Assembly: GCA_964462595.1 (NCBI GenBank)
Contig: CAYWXM010000066.1
Span: 1 to 61,038 of the forward strand
Length of the DNA: 61,038 nucleotides
Direction of reading: 5' to 3'
From: SURF-21 sp964462595
Lineage (GTDB): Bacteria; Actinomycetota; Geothermincolia; Geothermincolales; RBG-13-55-18
The notes under the pieces are model-generated. The model did no database searches. It had not been told where the DNA came from and saw nothing but the letters and a program-made list of their open reading frames with translations. A program made the translations under genes and the position numbers. The first letter of the stretch is position 1, and each line of letters starts with the position of its first letter. Below are positions 24,785 through 34,525 of the stretch, in pieces.

Positions 24785-26923
24785 TTAGAGTTTATACCTC
24801 TCCACAAGGCTTTTCATATGATCGGCAAGATTCGTGAGTTGCTGGCTGGTGGCCGAAAGCTCCTGCATCGCCGCCGACTGCTCCTCGGACGAGGCGGATA
24901 TCTCCTCGCTGTTCGATGCGTTCTGCTCCGCGATGTTGCGGATCTCCTCCATCGCCTCCATTATCCTGGCGCCCAGTATGAGGTGCCTCTTGGTGGTTTC
25001 GGCGATGGCGCTGGAGAGTTCCGCCGACCTGCGCACGTACTCGTTTATCTTATCCAGGCTGTCGCCCGCCACCTGCACGACCTGCATACCCTCGGAGACC
25101 TCCTTCGATGCGTTCTCCGCCCTCTCCACCGCGGAAGCGGTATTCGCCTGTATCCCCCTCACGAGGTTGGCGATGCGGGCGGTCGACGCGGTGGAGTCCA
25201 CGGCCAGTTTACGTACCTCCTCCGCCACGACCGAGAAACCGCGCCCCTGCTCCTGCGCCCTGGCCGCCTCGATGGCGGCGTTCAGCGCCAGGAGGTTGGT
25301 CTGATCTGCGATATTGTCTATCACTTCCCCGACGATACCTATCTCCTCCGATTGCTCTCCCAGGGTCTTGATGATCTCCACCGTCGCCGCGATGCTCTCC
25401 CTCACGCTGGCCATCTTCTCAATGGCGGCAACGGCGTCGTTCCTCCCGCCCTCGGCCAGGCCGGAAGAGCTCAGGCTCGCCTCCGCCCCCTCGTCGGCCT
25501 GGGTGGAACTGAGCTCCAGGGCTTGATGTATCTCCGTGCTCAGGGAATATACTTCCTCCGCCATGCGGGCTTCCCTGGTAGCGCTGTCCGACATCTGCTG
25601 TATGATCCCGGAAAGCTGGTCCAGGGAGGACTGTATCTGCTGCGCGGTCGCGGCCACCCCCGATGCCCCGCCGCTGGTCTCCTCGGCCGCGAGCAGCGTC
25701 TGGGAGCTTATGAGGTGCAGGCTCTCCAGCATCTTGCCGAAGGCGGCGGTAAGCTGCCCTATCGTATCCGAGGAGGACATCTCCACCTTCACCGTGAGGT
25801 CCCCCTCCGAGACGGCCTCAGCCGCCTTCCTCATCTCCCTGATGGGGGTGGAGACGCTGTTCGAGGTCAGGCTGGCCAGGTACCAGGTAGCGATGATGGC
25901 CACCGCGGCGAGGAATGTATAGAACCAGGTGATAGAGGCTATCTCACCCGCGAAGGATTTCATGGGAAAGAGGAGGATCACCGCATAGCCCGTCTCTCCG
26001 ACCGGTGATATCGCGGCCCCGTTGTTCATGCCGTTATCCATCACCAACGCCTCACCGCTTTCGCGCAGCTTGCGCAGGAGGTCGGACTCCGTTTCCTCGC
26101 CCATGCCCTCTCCCAGGCGCACCTTGTCGGCCTCCCCGCCCTCTTCGTCGGTCAGTATCGCCAGGCCGTTGGCGGCAAAGGCAAGGGACTTCGACGCCCT
26201 GGCGTAATCCAGCACGGGCTCGAGGCCTTCATAGGACGCGATGTCTTCCGCGATAAGAGTCGCGTACTCGCCACCCCGCTCGAGCATTTTCGTCTGCGAG
26301 TTGAATATGATGCCGGATGCGGCCACCGACCATCCCACGATCAGTATGACCACGCTCATGACCATCCCCAGGAAGCCGATACGCCTTCTCAGGCCTATAC
26401 CTCCCCTGTAGCCCGGCCTCCAGTAAAGAGAATAGGTTACCTTACGTACGGGCTCTATCATCCCGTAGAGAAGGTAGAACTCCATGTAGGCGCCGAAGAC
26501 GGCGAAGCCGAAGCATGCCAGGACATAGATAAGGCAGAGCGCCCCGTTATAATCGCCGGCGAGGTAGAAAAAAAGCGCCTCTACGGTGATGGCCACAACG
26601 CCCGCGATGATCACCCCCATGGCCATCGCCAGGGGATAGAGGTCTATCGATCTCAGCTTCGCGGCGTTCCCGGAGGTGTCATCCCCGGAGCTCTCCCCGC
26701 CGCCATGGTAAACGCGCATCACCCTGTTGGTCCTGGTGAAAAGATAGATCGCCGCCGGCGGCACCGCTATGGCGGCCGCGATGAGCGTGGCGTAGAGCCA
26801 GTTAAGCATCATGCGCCCATCAAAACGGAGTATGAGTAAACCCACGACAGCCGTAGCGGCGATGACGAAGAAAACGGGGGCTGCGACTCCGAACAGATAG
26901 ACCCTGCTTTTGAGGCCCTGCAA
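24785..26923 (-). CDS. Methyl-accepting chemotaxis protein with multi-pass N-terminal region
   Basis: A 712-residue chemoreceptor. Five hydrophobic helices occupy about 7-206, then an external sensor of about 130 residues, a sixth helix near 338-360, a HAMP domain (TSNSVSTPIREMRKAAEAVSEGDLTV), and a long signalling coiled coil whose hairpin tip is EVIDNIADQTNLLALNAAIE. The extra N-terminal membrane helices are unusual for a standard two-helix MCP. TTG start with GGGAGGA upstream. No che genes are present in the window, so its kinase partners lie elsewhere. 37 bp upstream of treT on the same strand. Confidence 0.92.
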   Translation of the reverse strand: MQGLKSRVYLFGVAAPVFFVIAATAVVGLLILRFDGRMMLNWLYATLIAAAIAVPPAAIYLFTRTNRVMRVYHGGGESSGDDTSGNAAKLRSIDLYPLAMAMGVIIAGVVAITVEALFFYLAGDYNGALCLIYVLACFGFAVFGAYMEFYLLYGMIEPVRKVTYSLYWRPGYRGGIGLRRRIGFLGMVMSVVILIVGWSVAASGIIFNSQTKMLERGGEYATLIAEDIASYEGLEPVLDYARASKSLAFAANGLAILTDEEGGEADKVRLGEGMGEETESDLLRKLRESGEALVMDNGMNNGAAISPVGETGYAVILLFPMKSFAGEIASITWFYTFLAAVAIIATWYLASLTSNSVSTPIREMRKAAEAVSEGDLTVKVEMSSSDTIGQLTAAFGKMLESLHLISSQTLLAAEETSGGASGVAATAQQIQSSLDQLSGIIQQMSDSATREARMAEEVYSLSTEIHQALELSSTQADEGAEASLSSSGLAEGGRNDAVAAIEKMASVRESIAATVEIIKTLGEQSEEIGIVGEVIDNIADQTNLLALNAAIEAARAQEQGRGFSVVAEEVRKLAVDSTASTARIANLVRGIQANTASAVERAENASKEVSEGMQVVQVAGDSLDKINEYVRRSAELSSAIAETTKRHLILGARIMEAMEEIRNIAEQNASNSEEISASSEEQSAAMQELSATSQQLTNLADHMKSLVERYKL

Positions 26924-27150
26924 TACATTCCTCCCTCTTAGCGATCTTATTTCGCCGTGCTTTCACCCCGTTAAAACAATTCTACCACTAAAAAATGGCA
27001 AGGTGGGCCACGGCCGCACGAGCGCGAGGCGCCTTGTTCTAGCTGCATCCCGATCACCGCCGCTCTTCAATCGGCGACGCGGATATGCTAATTTCCAGGT
27101 TAGCGATTCACCCAGGCATGAACGTGATAACAGCGGAAGGAGATGATCGC

Positions 27151-27666
27151 ATGGCCATGAAGCTGTTCGCGGAGCGTCGCAGCATCAGAAGGTACGGCGA
27201 CCGCCCGGTCGAGGACGAGAAACTCGAGGCCGTGCTGGAAGCGGCCCGGCTGGCCCCTTCCTGGGCCAACCTGCAATGCTGGACCTATATCGTGGTGCGG
27301 GACCCCGCCATCAAAGATGCCCTCGCCGCGACCCTGGAGAACAACCCCGCCCGCAAGGCGGTCCTGTCCGCCCCGGTGGTCATCGTGGCCTGCGCCGAGC
27401 CCGAGAAATCCGGGAACGTCAGCGGCCAGCCTTATTACATGCTGGACATCGGCATCAGCATGCAGCAGCTCGTGCTGGAGGCCTGGAACCAGGGCCTCGG
27501 TACCTGCTGGGTAGGATGGATACAGGAGGACGAGATCCGGGATATCCTGGGCGTGCCCGAAAACGTCCGCGCCGTGGCGCTCACCCCCCTGGGGTACCCC
27601 GCCGTCCTGCCGGAGAGCCCCGGGCGCAAGCCCTTGGAGGAGATCGTCCGCTACGACCGCTGGTAA
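27151..27666 (+). CDS. Nitroreductase family protein
   Basis: A 171-residue flavoprotein-type oxidoreductase. Typical features: the ERRSIRRYGDRPVEDEKLEAVLEAARLAPSW start (FMN phosphate contact Arg), the ISMQQLVLEAWNQGLGTCWVG segment, and the terminal LGYPA motif. Such proteins use FMN and NAD(P)H or ferredoxin on nitro- or other electrophilic compounds. ATG 27151 has GGAAGGAG 8 bases upstream. Stands alone, divergent from the chemoreceptor. Confidence 0.9.
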   Translation: MAMKLFAERRSIRRYGDRPVEDEKLEAVLEAARLAPSWANLQCWTYIVVRDPAIKDALAATLENNPARKAVLSAPVVIVACAEPEKSGNVSGQPYYMLDIGISMQQLVLEAWNQGLGTCWVGWIQEDEIRDILGVPENVRAVALTPLGYPAVLPESPGRKPLEEIVRYDRW

Positions 27667-27920
27667 GCAGGTAAGCCCCTGCGCACGGCAATGTGGTCGG
27701 CCCGGAAAACGTTGCCGCAGGCATTCATCTCGCGGCCGCGGGGCCGCGACGTCCGCAAGAGCACGGTGATCCCCGGGCTTCGATGAACACCGCCTCTTCA
27801 CGTGAGATGACTATGGCGCGAGTGAATGTTTAAAGAACATCAAGCAAAATATGGCGCTAAATGTGCCGAGCCAAACCTCCGAAAAGATAAATGGTACATA
27901 TTTTATATTTGGAGGTCACA

Positions 27921-29000
27921 ATGCGCATCAGGAAATGCAAAGCGTGCGGGTTTCCCTACTGGCTCGCGAAGTCGCTGGTATGGAACGACAACGGCACCAT
28001 TACCAGCAAGAACAGGGCCGACTTCAGGACCCTGATCATCGAGGCGGACTATCTCTCGGAGATATTCAGGAAGATAGAGGAAACCCTGGGGGTATCCATC
28101 CAGCACATAGTCTTCGAGGCGCAGCGCAACGCCGCCAAGGACGTCATCGACGGCAACCTGGACCGGGTGCGCTGGGCCATACGCTACGTCCCCGGCGTGC
28201 GCAAGCTTATAATAACCTACTTCAACCGCATGGCCTCCTGGACCGGGCAGGGCTATGCCGAAACCATATCCTACGCCAGAAAAGGCTCCGGGAAGGCGAT
28301 CATCCGCAACCCCTTCAACCGCGAGCTCATGGCCGCGGTGGTGGTGGGGGCGCTGGAGAGCCTGGGGGAAACCCCGTACGAATACCACTGGGAGAAATCC
28401 GGAAACGATGACGTCATCGTCGTGGAGCCGACAGCCGAACACCCGGAAATCTCGCAGAGGCTCAAGTACACCATCCCACCGTCAAAGCCCGGCCACCGTC
28501 ACTACCAGACCTGTCCCGTCTGCGGCGTGCCCCTGCTCCTGAAGGACCTGGAGTGGAAGGAAAACGATGGCCTGATGATCGACGGCAGAAACGGCGTGCG
28601 CATGGTCATCCTGGAAATCTATACCACCAGCGTCGTCATGCGCGAGTTGGCCAACGAGCTGGGAGAAGACATCTTTCCCGTGATCGTGGAAGCGCAGCGC
28701 GAGTTCTCGCTGTCGCATATCAAAAAGGAGTTCCTCGCCGGGGGGGAAACCAGCGGGGACCTGGACGGGGACGCCCTCTACAGCGAAGTGCTCGACAGTA
28801 TCGCCCTGCGCGGCCAGGGCAACCCGGTCAACAGCGAGATAAAAGACGGCCGCCTTACGGTCACCGTGGAGAACCCCTTCGACGAACACATACTCGCGGG
28901 GCACCTGTCCGCGCTCTACGAGCTGGCCGAGGGGAAGACCCCGAAGGTCACCTGGGAGCCGGCCGGCCCCTCGGCCGTCAACTACACGCTTTCCTCCTGA
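27921..29000 (+). CDS. Duplicated zinc-knuckle protein, family not recognised (paralogue A)
   Basis: A 359-residue soluble protein made of two similar halves (about 1-180 and 195-359). Each half opens with CxxCGxP (Cys6/Cys9; Cys198/Cys201), then W-x-x-(N/D)G with a hydrophobic strand, then an IV(F)EAQR helix (63-69; 255-260), and an NPF motif (130-132; 318-320) near its end. Two cysteines per half could bind one shared or two partial zinc sites. A second member with the same plan lies at 54357-55421. ATG 27921 is preceded by TTGGAGGTCAC. No known domain can be named; a V4R-like ligand-binding fold is only a guess. Confidence 0.8.
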   Translation: MRIRKCKACGFPYWLAKSLVWNDNGTITSKNRADFRTLIIEADYLSEIFRKIEETLGVSIQHIVFEAQRNAAKDVIDGNLDRVRWAIRYVPGVRKLIITYFNRMASWTGQGYAETISYARKGSGKAIIRNPFNRELMAAVVVGALESLGETPYEYHWEKSGNDDVIVVEPTAEHPEISQRLKYTIPPSKPGHRHYQTCPVCGVPLLLKDLEWKENDGLMIDGRNGVRMVILEIYTTSVVMRELANELGEDIFPVIVEAQREFSLSHIKKEFLAGGETSGDLDGDALYSEVLDSIALRGQGNPVNSEIKDGRLTVTVENPFDEHILAGHLSALYELAEGKTPKVTWEPAGPSAVNYTLSS

Positions 29001-29009
29001 CCAGCCAAA

Positions 29010-29037
29010 AGCCCAGGGGTCAGGCCCGGAATGAGGC
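29010..29037 (+). repeat. Divergent copy of the dispersed palindromic repeat
   Basis: Core GGGGTCAGGCCCGGAA with degenerate ends, 10 bp after the zinc-knuckle gene. The remaining gap up to 29306 holds only the otsA promoter region. Confidence 0.6.
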
Positions 29038-29276
29038 CTCGGGCCGTGGGGCCATCCCTGAAAAACCGCCGCAGCGGGCCCTCGAAATCCCGTGGCTTGC
29101 ATGCCGGTAACCGCTATCTCTTTCCGTCGTGCGTATGAACCCCCGCACGCGGCCCGCTGACCCCCGACCGCAGAAGAGGCAAACCGCAAGGCTAAGGATT
29201 GCATGGGGGGTTGACTGACTGAGATAGGCATTAATGTCATTATATGGTATTTATGCACATGCCCGGCCCGGAGGGA

Positions 29277-29285
29277 TGTTATACT
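29277..29285 (+). promoter_or_regulatory. Extended -10 candidate for otsA-like gene
   Basis: TGTTATACT: a TATACT box at 29280-29285 preceded by the TGn extension. No good -35 is required or seen. The start codon follows within about 15-20 bases of the predicted transcription start. Confidence 0.35.
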
Positions 29286-29306
29286 GTTAACTAAAGGAGT
29301 GATAGC

Positions 29307-30911
29307 ATGGAAAGCGGCAACATGGAGTTCGATGAGCTGGACCTGGAGACTATAACCCCCCGCCAGGTGCGCCAATATCTCAAAGACAAGTTCGTTGTCG
29401 TTGCCTCCAACCGCGGCCCGGTGGAGTTCCGGCGCACCCCCGACGGCGGCATCAAGGCCTTCCGGGGAGCCGGTGGCGTGGTCACCGCCATGTCCACCGC
29501 CCTGGTGGCCACGGACGCCGTCTGGATCTCCACCATGCGCACCAAGGAGGACGCCGTCATGGCCCGCCAGGCGCCCCGGGGCCGCCTGGCCATGCCTCCC
29601 GATAAACCGCAGTACTGGGTGAAATATATCGTCCCCGAGTCCAGGGACTTCCAGCAATACTACAGCGTCATCAGCAACTCCATAATCTGGCCCATGCAGC
29701 ACTACCTTTACGATATGCTGCGCAGGCCGGTCTTCGACGAGTCGATACACGAAGCGTGGAACAACGGCTATCGCAAGGTCAACCGCCTCTTCGCGGACGA
29801 GATCGTGCGCGAGATACGCTATACGGACAAGAAGCCACTTATCTTCCTGCAGGATTACCACCTCTATCTCTGCGCCCAGTACATCAGGCGCAAGGAGCCC
29901 GACGTCCTTATCCATCATTTCACCCATACCCCTTGGGCGCAGCCCGACTATTTCCGCATGCTTCCGCAGGGGATGCGCCGCGAATTGCTGCAGGGCATGC
30001 TCGCCAACGACGTCCTGGGCTTTCACACCCCCCATTACGTCAACAATTTCCTGCAGTGCTGCCGGGAGGGAGACGCGGTGCGGGTTGCGGTCGATTCCAA
30101 GCGCCGCCTGGTGCGGCACGGCTCGCGCGATACCTACGTCCGCCACTATCCCATATCCATCGACCACGACGCGCTGGAGAGAACGGCCGGGCGGGCCGAG
30201 GTCGCCGTGCACCAGGAGCGCCTGCGCGCCCAGGCGGCGGGGCGCAAGCTGCTGGTGCGAGTGGACCGCGTGGAGCCCTCCAAGAACATCCTGCGCGGCA
30301 TGCAGTCTTACGAGCATTTCCTGCGCCGCTTCCCCGCCTGGCAGGACCGCGTTATCTTCGCCAATTTCCTCTATCCCTCCCGTTCGGACCTCAAGGAATA
30401 CCGGGACCTGCAGCGCGATATCGAGGAGGCCGCGAACGCCATAAACCGCGAATTCGGCACCGTGGACTGGGAGCCCGTTCACCTGGAGATAAAGGACGAC
30501 TATCCGCGCTCCGTGGCCGCGCTTATGGAGTTCGACGCGCTGCTCGTGAACCCCATCGTCGACGGCATGAACCTGGTATCCAAGGAAGGCGCGGTCCTTA
30601 ACCGCCGCAACGGCGTCATCATCCTCTCGGTGAACGCCGGCTCTTACCAGGAGATGCGGGGCACGGTGATCCCCGTCAACCCCCTGGACATCGCGGAGAC
30701 CGCTGACGCGATCAAAAAAGCGCTGGAGATCGGGGACAGGAAGGGCAAGGCCATGGCCAGGATGGCACGGAGCGTGGTGCAGGACAACACCTCCTTCAAG
30801 TGGTTCCTGAAACAGATGCGCGCCCTGCGGCGGGTCGAAAAACTGCGCGAGGAAGGCGGCCATGAAAAGGTCAGGCTGCAGGAACCCCCCCGCTACGAAC
30901 GCTTCGAATAG
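29307..30911 (+). CDS. otsA: Trehalose-6-phosphate synthase-like GT20 glycosyltransferase
   Basis: A 534-residue GT-B enzyme. It should transfer glucose from UDP-glucose to glucose 6-phosphate, but related GT20 enzymes make glucosylglycerol phosphate, so acceptor is not certain. Motifs: VVVASNRGPVEF at the N terminus, LQDYHL (phosphate/acceptor side), HHFTHTPW, DRVEPSKN, and the donor-site DGMNLVSKE. About 60 residues longer than E. coli OtsA, with a C-terminal basic tail. ATG 29307 has AAGGAGTG five bases upstream. Confidence 0.88.
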   Translation: MESGNMEFDELDLETITPRQVRQYLKDKFVVVASNRGPVEFRRTPDGGIKAFRGAGGVVTAMSTALVATDAVWISTMRTKEDAVMARQAPRGRLAMPPDKPQYWVKYIVPESRDFQQYYSVISNSIIWPMQHYLYDMLRRPVFDESIHEAWNNGYRKVNRLFADEIVREIRYTDKKPLIFLQDYHLYLCAQYIRRKEPDVLIHHFTHTPWAQPDYFRMLPQGMRRELLQGMLANDVLGFHTPHYVNNFLQCCREGDAVRVAVDSKRRLVRHGSRDTYVRHYPISIDHDALERTAGRAEVAVHQERLRAQAAGRKLLVRVDRVEPSKNILRGMQSYEHFLRRFPAWQDRVIFANFLYPSRSDLKEYRDLQRDIEEAANAINREFGTVDWEPVHLEIKDDYPRSVAALMEFDALLVNPIVDGMNLVSKEGAVLNRRNGVIILSVNAGSYQEMRGTVIPVNPLDIAETADAIKKALEIGDRKGKAMARMARSVVQDNTSFKWFLKQMRALRRVEKLREEGGHEKVRLQEPPRYERFE

Positions 30912-31001
30912 CCTCAACGCCAGGACCGCTGCCGTCCGCCCCCGGTACGTCAGGGCGCCCTTCGCCGTGGCGAACGCCTCCGTCCCTCCGGCGGCCTCCG
31001 A

Positions 31002-32294
31002 CTATAGCCCGCTCTTGTGTTTGCGCAGGGCGTTACGTGTATCCAGGACGGGGATGCCGGAGCTCGCGACCAGCCCGTAATCCACGCCGCTGTGCGCGGT
31101 AACGATAACCGCACAATCGCATCCGTGCAGCAGGTCCTCCACCAGTTCCACGCTGCGCAGCGCCACGTTCCCCACCCTGAGCACCGGGACGAAGGGATCG
31201 TGATAGATGACATCCGCCCCGCTGGCGAGCAGCAGCTCCATGAGCTTGATGGCCGGGGTCTCGCGCGTGTCCCCCACGTCCGGCTTGTAGGCCACGCCGA
31301 GTATCAGCACCCTGGCGCCCTTGAGGCTCTTTCCCTCGCGGTTGACCTCCCGCCCCACCAGGCCGGATACGAAGTAGGGCATGTTCACGTTGACCTTGCC
31401 GGCCAGCTCGATGAACTCGGTCTGGAAATCGTATTCCCGCGCTTTCCAGGCGAGGTAGAAAGGGTCCACGGGTATGCAATGGCCGCCCAGCCCCGGCCCC
31501 GGCCAGAAGGGCATGAAGCCGAAGGGCTTGGTGGCCGCGGCCTCGATAACCTCCCACACGTCCAGGCCCATACGCTCGCAGAGCATCCAGAGTTCGTTCA
31601 CCAGCGCTACATTCACGCCCCGGAAGATGTTCTCCAGGATCTTGGCCATCTCCGCCACCTCGGGAGAGCTGACCGCCACCGGCCGCTCCACGAAACAGCC
31701 GTAGAAAAGGCGGGCCGCCGCCGCCGATCCCTCGCTTATCCCTCCCACCAGCTTGGGCGTGTTGGCGATGTTCCATCTCTCGTTGCCGGGGTCCACTCTC
31801 TCCGGTGAATAGGCGAGCAGGAAATCCTCGTGCAGTTTCATCCCCTTCTCCTGCAGGATGGGCAGGACGACCTCCCGCGTGGTGCCGGGGTAAGAGGTGG
31901 ATTCCACCACGACGAGCTTGGGCCTTTTCCCTGCCTGCAGGGCCTCTCCTATCTGCGCGGTTGCCTCGCGGATAAAGGTCAGGTCGGGGTCGCGGGTCTT
32001 GGAGAGGGGGGTGGGCACGCATACGCATATGACGTCGCACGAGACGAGGGCGCCCGTGTCCCCGCTTACCTCGAACCTTCCCGCCGCGCTCAGCTCGGCG
32101 AGCTTTTCTCCGTCCAGGCCCTCGTAGAGGGGATCGCCTCTGGCGAGCTTGTCCCTCTTGCCGCCGTCCTTCTCGAGGCCTATCACCCTGAAGCCCGCTT
32201 CCGCCACCTGCAACGCGAGGGGCAGGCCGACGTACCCCATGCCGATGACGCCGACCAGGGCGCTACGGTCTTGTATCGATCCCTCGAGGCCCAT
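31002..32294 (-). CDS. Nucleotide-sugar dehydrogenase (UDP-HexNAc/UDP-glucose dehydrogenase family)
   Basis: A 430-residue NAD-dependent enzyme that oxidises C6 of a UDP-sugar to a uronate. It has the N-terminal Rossmann motif GVIGMGYVGLPLA, the VPTPLS loop, ESTSYPGTT, the middle-domain helix, the catalytic Cys in GGHCIPVDPFYL, and a C-terminal domain with VLILGVAYKPDVGDTRE. The pattern fits the WecC/WbpA/VipA group more than Ugd. ATG 32294 has TTGGAGG upstream; a longer frame upstream is rejected. Divergent from nadE. Confidence 0.92.
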   Translation of the reverse strand: MGLEGSIQDRSALVGVIGMGYVGLPLALQVAEAGFRVIGLEKDGGKRDKLARGDPLYEGLDGEKLAELSAAGRFEVSGDTGALVSCDVICVCVPTPLSKTRDPDLTFIREATAQIGEALQAGKRPKLVVVESTSYPGTTREVVLPILQEKGMKLHEDFLLAYSPERVDPGNERWNIANTPKLVGGISEGSAAAARLFYGCFVERPVAVSSPEVAEMAKILENIFRGVNVALVNELWMLCERMGLDVWEVIEAAATKPFGFMPFWPGPGLGGHCIPVDPFYLAWKAREYDFQTEFIELAGKVNVNMPYFVSGLVGREVNREGKSLKGARVLILGVAYKPDVGDTRETPAIKLMELLLASGADVIYHDPFVPVLRVGNVALRSVELVEDLLHGCDCAVIVTAHSGVDYGLVASSGIPVLDTRNALRKHKSGL

Positions 32295-32537
32295 GCTACC
32301 TCCAACTCTCAACAGCCGTCCTTTGCCCGATCCCCTATATGTTATCATTTGGGATGCGGTACCGCGCCCGCATTTTTTTCCCGCCGGCAGGCGGCCGGAG
32401 ACGCAAACGGGCGGATGCGGGCGGCGCCGGGACCGGATCGTCAGATCCGCATGGCGGGGATCCGCATCCAGGTGTTGCGGCGGCCGCGCGACAGGCTCCG
32501 TGCTTATTGTGCTCGCGGCAGGACGGGAGGTGATGAC

Positions 32538-33311
32538 ATGGCGGGTGGCCCCACCATAGAACCCGAGGCAACCCTCCCCCGCATCCTCGATTTTATCCGC
32601 GCTCGCATGGAGGAAGCAGGCAGATCCAGCCTGGTGGTGGGCCTCTCGGGCGGCCTGGACTCCGCCGTTTCGGCCTACCTTGCCGTGAGGGCCCTGGGGA
32701 GCGGGAGCCTCACCGCTTTTCTCTTGCCTTACAGGACCACCGACCCCCAGAGCATCGATGACGCGCTGCTGGCCGCCTCGGAGCTTGGCATCGCCCACGA
32801 GACGATAGACATCACGCCCATGGTGGACGCGTATTTCGACCGCTTTCCCGAGGCCGACCGCAAACGCCGCGGCAATTACATGGCCCGCACGCGCATGGCC
32901 GTGCTCTACGACCAGTCGGCGGCGCGCGACGCCCTGGTGCTGGGCACGGGGAACCGTACCGAGGCCCTGCTGGGATACACCACCCTGTGGGGGGACATGG
33001 CCTGCGCTTTCACCCCCCTGGGCGGCCTCTACAAGACGCAGGTGAGGCTGCTGGCGGCCCACCTGGGCGTGCCCCCGCGCATCGTCTCCAAGCCCCCCTC
33101 GGCCGACTTGTGGCAGGGCCAGACCGACGAGGGAGAGATGGGGCTCACCTACGAGGAGGTCGACCGGCTGCTGTATAACCTGATCGACCTGGGGCGGAGC
33201 GACGGGGAACTGGAGGCCGTGGGCTTCAACCCGGATTTCACCGCCAAGGTGCGCGGCATGGTGGCGTCCTCCTCCTTCAAGCGCCGCATGCCCCCCTGCT
33301 GTGAGCTGTAA
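32538..33311 (+). CDS. nadE: NH3-dependent NAD+ synthetase
   Basis: Makes NAD from deamido-NAD, ATP and ammonia. The 257-residue short form lacks the glutaminase domain. The P-loop SGGLDSAVSAYL, GTGNRTEALLGY, the WGD segment and the KPPSADLWQGQTDEGEMG loop identify it. ATG 32538 follows GGGAGGTGATG, a near-perfect ribosome binding site. 18 bp before the glycosyltransferase gene. Confidence 0.95.
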   Translation: MAGGPTIEPEATLPRILDFIRARMEEAGRSSLVVGLSGGLDSAVSAYLAVRALGSGSLTAFLLPYRTTDPQSIDDALLAASELGIAHETIDITPMVDAYFDRFPEADRKRRGNYMARTRMAVLYDQSAARDALVLGTGNRTEALLGYTTLWGDMACAFTPLGGLYKTQVRLLAAHLGVPPRIVSKPPSADLWQGQTDEGEMGLTYEEVDRLLYNLIDLGRSDGELEAVGFNPDFTAKVRGMVASSSFKRRMPPCCEL

Positions 33312-33329
33312 AACCCCTATAATGGAGCC

Positions 33330-34475
33330 ATGGCTGATACGTTAAAGATCCTCGAGGTATGCAACCTGGACCGTTTTGCAGCCTCTCCCTACATGCTGCC
33401 CCTGCTCGCCGGCCTCGTAAAAGAAGGGCACGAGGTGCACGTGGCCTGCCGGGTGACCTCCTTCGCAGGCGTGCTGCGCGGGGCGGGCCTGCAGTTGCAC
33501 GACCTGCCCATCACGCGGCGCATCACGCCCCTGCAGGATCTCAAGGCCTACCGCCGCCTCAAGTCCCTTATCCGGGAGGAAGGTTACGATATCGTCCACA
33601 CCCACAACCCCAAGGACGGGGTGCTGGGGCGGGCCGCCGCCTGGAAGCTCGGCGTTCGCGCTGTCATCCACACCTGCAACGGCTTCTATTTTTCCCACCG
33701 CTCCCCGGCACTGAAGCGATGGCTCGTGATCAGGGCCGAGCGCTTCGCCGGCAGGCGCTGCAACCTGGTCATCTTCGTCAACAGCGACGACCTCGCCCTG
33801 GCGGCGGCGAAAAAGATCGTGGGTACGCGCAAGGCCAGGCTCATCTACAACGGGGTCGACCTGGAGCGCTTCCGGCCGGGTGAAGATGACGGCCTGAGGG
33901 AGGAACTGGGCATAGCGGCGGATGCGACCGTCCTCGGATATATCGGCGAGATCAAGCGGGAGAGGAACCTCGAGATCCTGGTCGAGGCGGCGGCGCGCCT
34001 GCTGCCGGGCCGTCCCGATCTCTACCTGGTCATGGTGGGAGATTCTTCCATGGAACCGGATGAGCCGCGGCGCCTCGAGCGGCTGGCTTCGCAACTCGAG
34101 CCCGCTTTCGCCGACCGCCTTGTCTTCACCGGGTACCGCTTCGACCCCGAGCACTTCTACCGCATCTTCGACATCTACGTGCTTCCCTCCACGCGGGAGG
34201 GTTTCGGGGTGACCCTCATCGAGGCCATGGCCACCGAGACCCCGGTGGTGGCGTGCCGGGTGCGCGGGCCGAAGGACATCGTCGACGATGGCGTAAACGG
34301 CATCCTGCTGGGCGACCGCGACCCCGCGGAGCTCGCGGAGGCCATAGCTTTTTACCTGGAGGCACCCGAGGCCGTCGCCAACTACACGCGGCTGGCGAGG
34401 GAGAAGGTCGCGCGGGAATTCGATCACGCGAGCATGCGCTCCAGCCTCTACGAGGAATACCGCCGCCTCTCCTGA
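33330..34475 (+). CDS. GT4 family glycosyltransferase
   Basis: A 381-residue GT-B enzyme. Residues 1-190 form the acceptor domain (VHTHNPKDGVLGR, IHTCNGFYFS) and 190-381 the donor domain, with the STREGFGVTLIEAMATETPVVA motif whose Glu pair contacts the sugar nucleotide. The N-terminal pattern is like capsule/EPS transferases acting on a lipid-linked HexNAc. Beside a nucleotide-sugar dehydrogenase it may act in surface polysaccharide assembly; substrates unknown. Confidence 0.9.
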   Translation: MADTLKILEVCNLDRFAASPYMLPLLAGLVKEGHEVHVACRVTSFAGVLRGAGLQLHDLPITRRITPLQDLKAYRRLKSLIREEGYDIVHTHNPKDGVLGRAAAWKLGVRAVIHTCNGFYFSHRSPALKRWLVIRAERFAGRRCNLVIFVNSDDLALAAAKKIVGTRKARLIYNGVDLERFRPGEDDGLREELGIAADATVLGYIGEIKRERNLEILVEAAARLLPGRPDLYLVMVGDSSMEPDEPRRLERLASQLEPAFADRLVFTGYRFDPEHFYRIFDIYVLPSTREGFGVTLIEAMATETPVVACRVRGPKDIVDDGVNGILLGDRDPAELAEAIAFYLEAPEAVANYTRLAREKVAREFDHASMRSSLYEEYRRLS

Positions 34476-34525
34476 AGCTTGCCTGTATTTACCATTCCAT
34501 GGCTGGCCACTCCGCCACGAAAGAC

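Noticed and set aside
28482..30917. Long minus-strand open frame (over 800 codons) opposite the zinc-knuckle and otsA-like genes
   Set aside because: Antisense shadow caused by GC-rich third positions: it is rich in His, Gly, Arg and Val, matches no family, and both sense genes are well supported.
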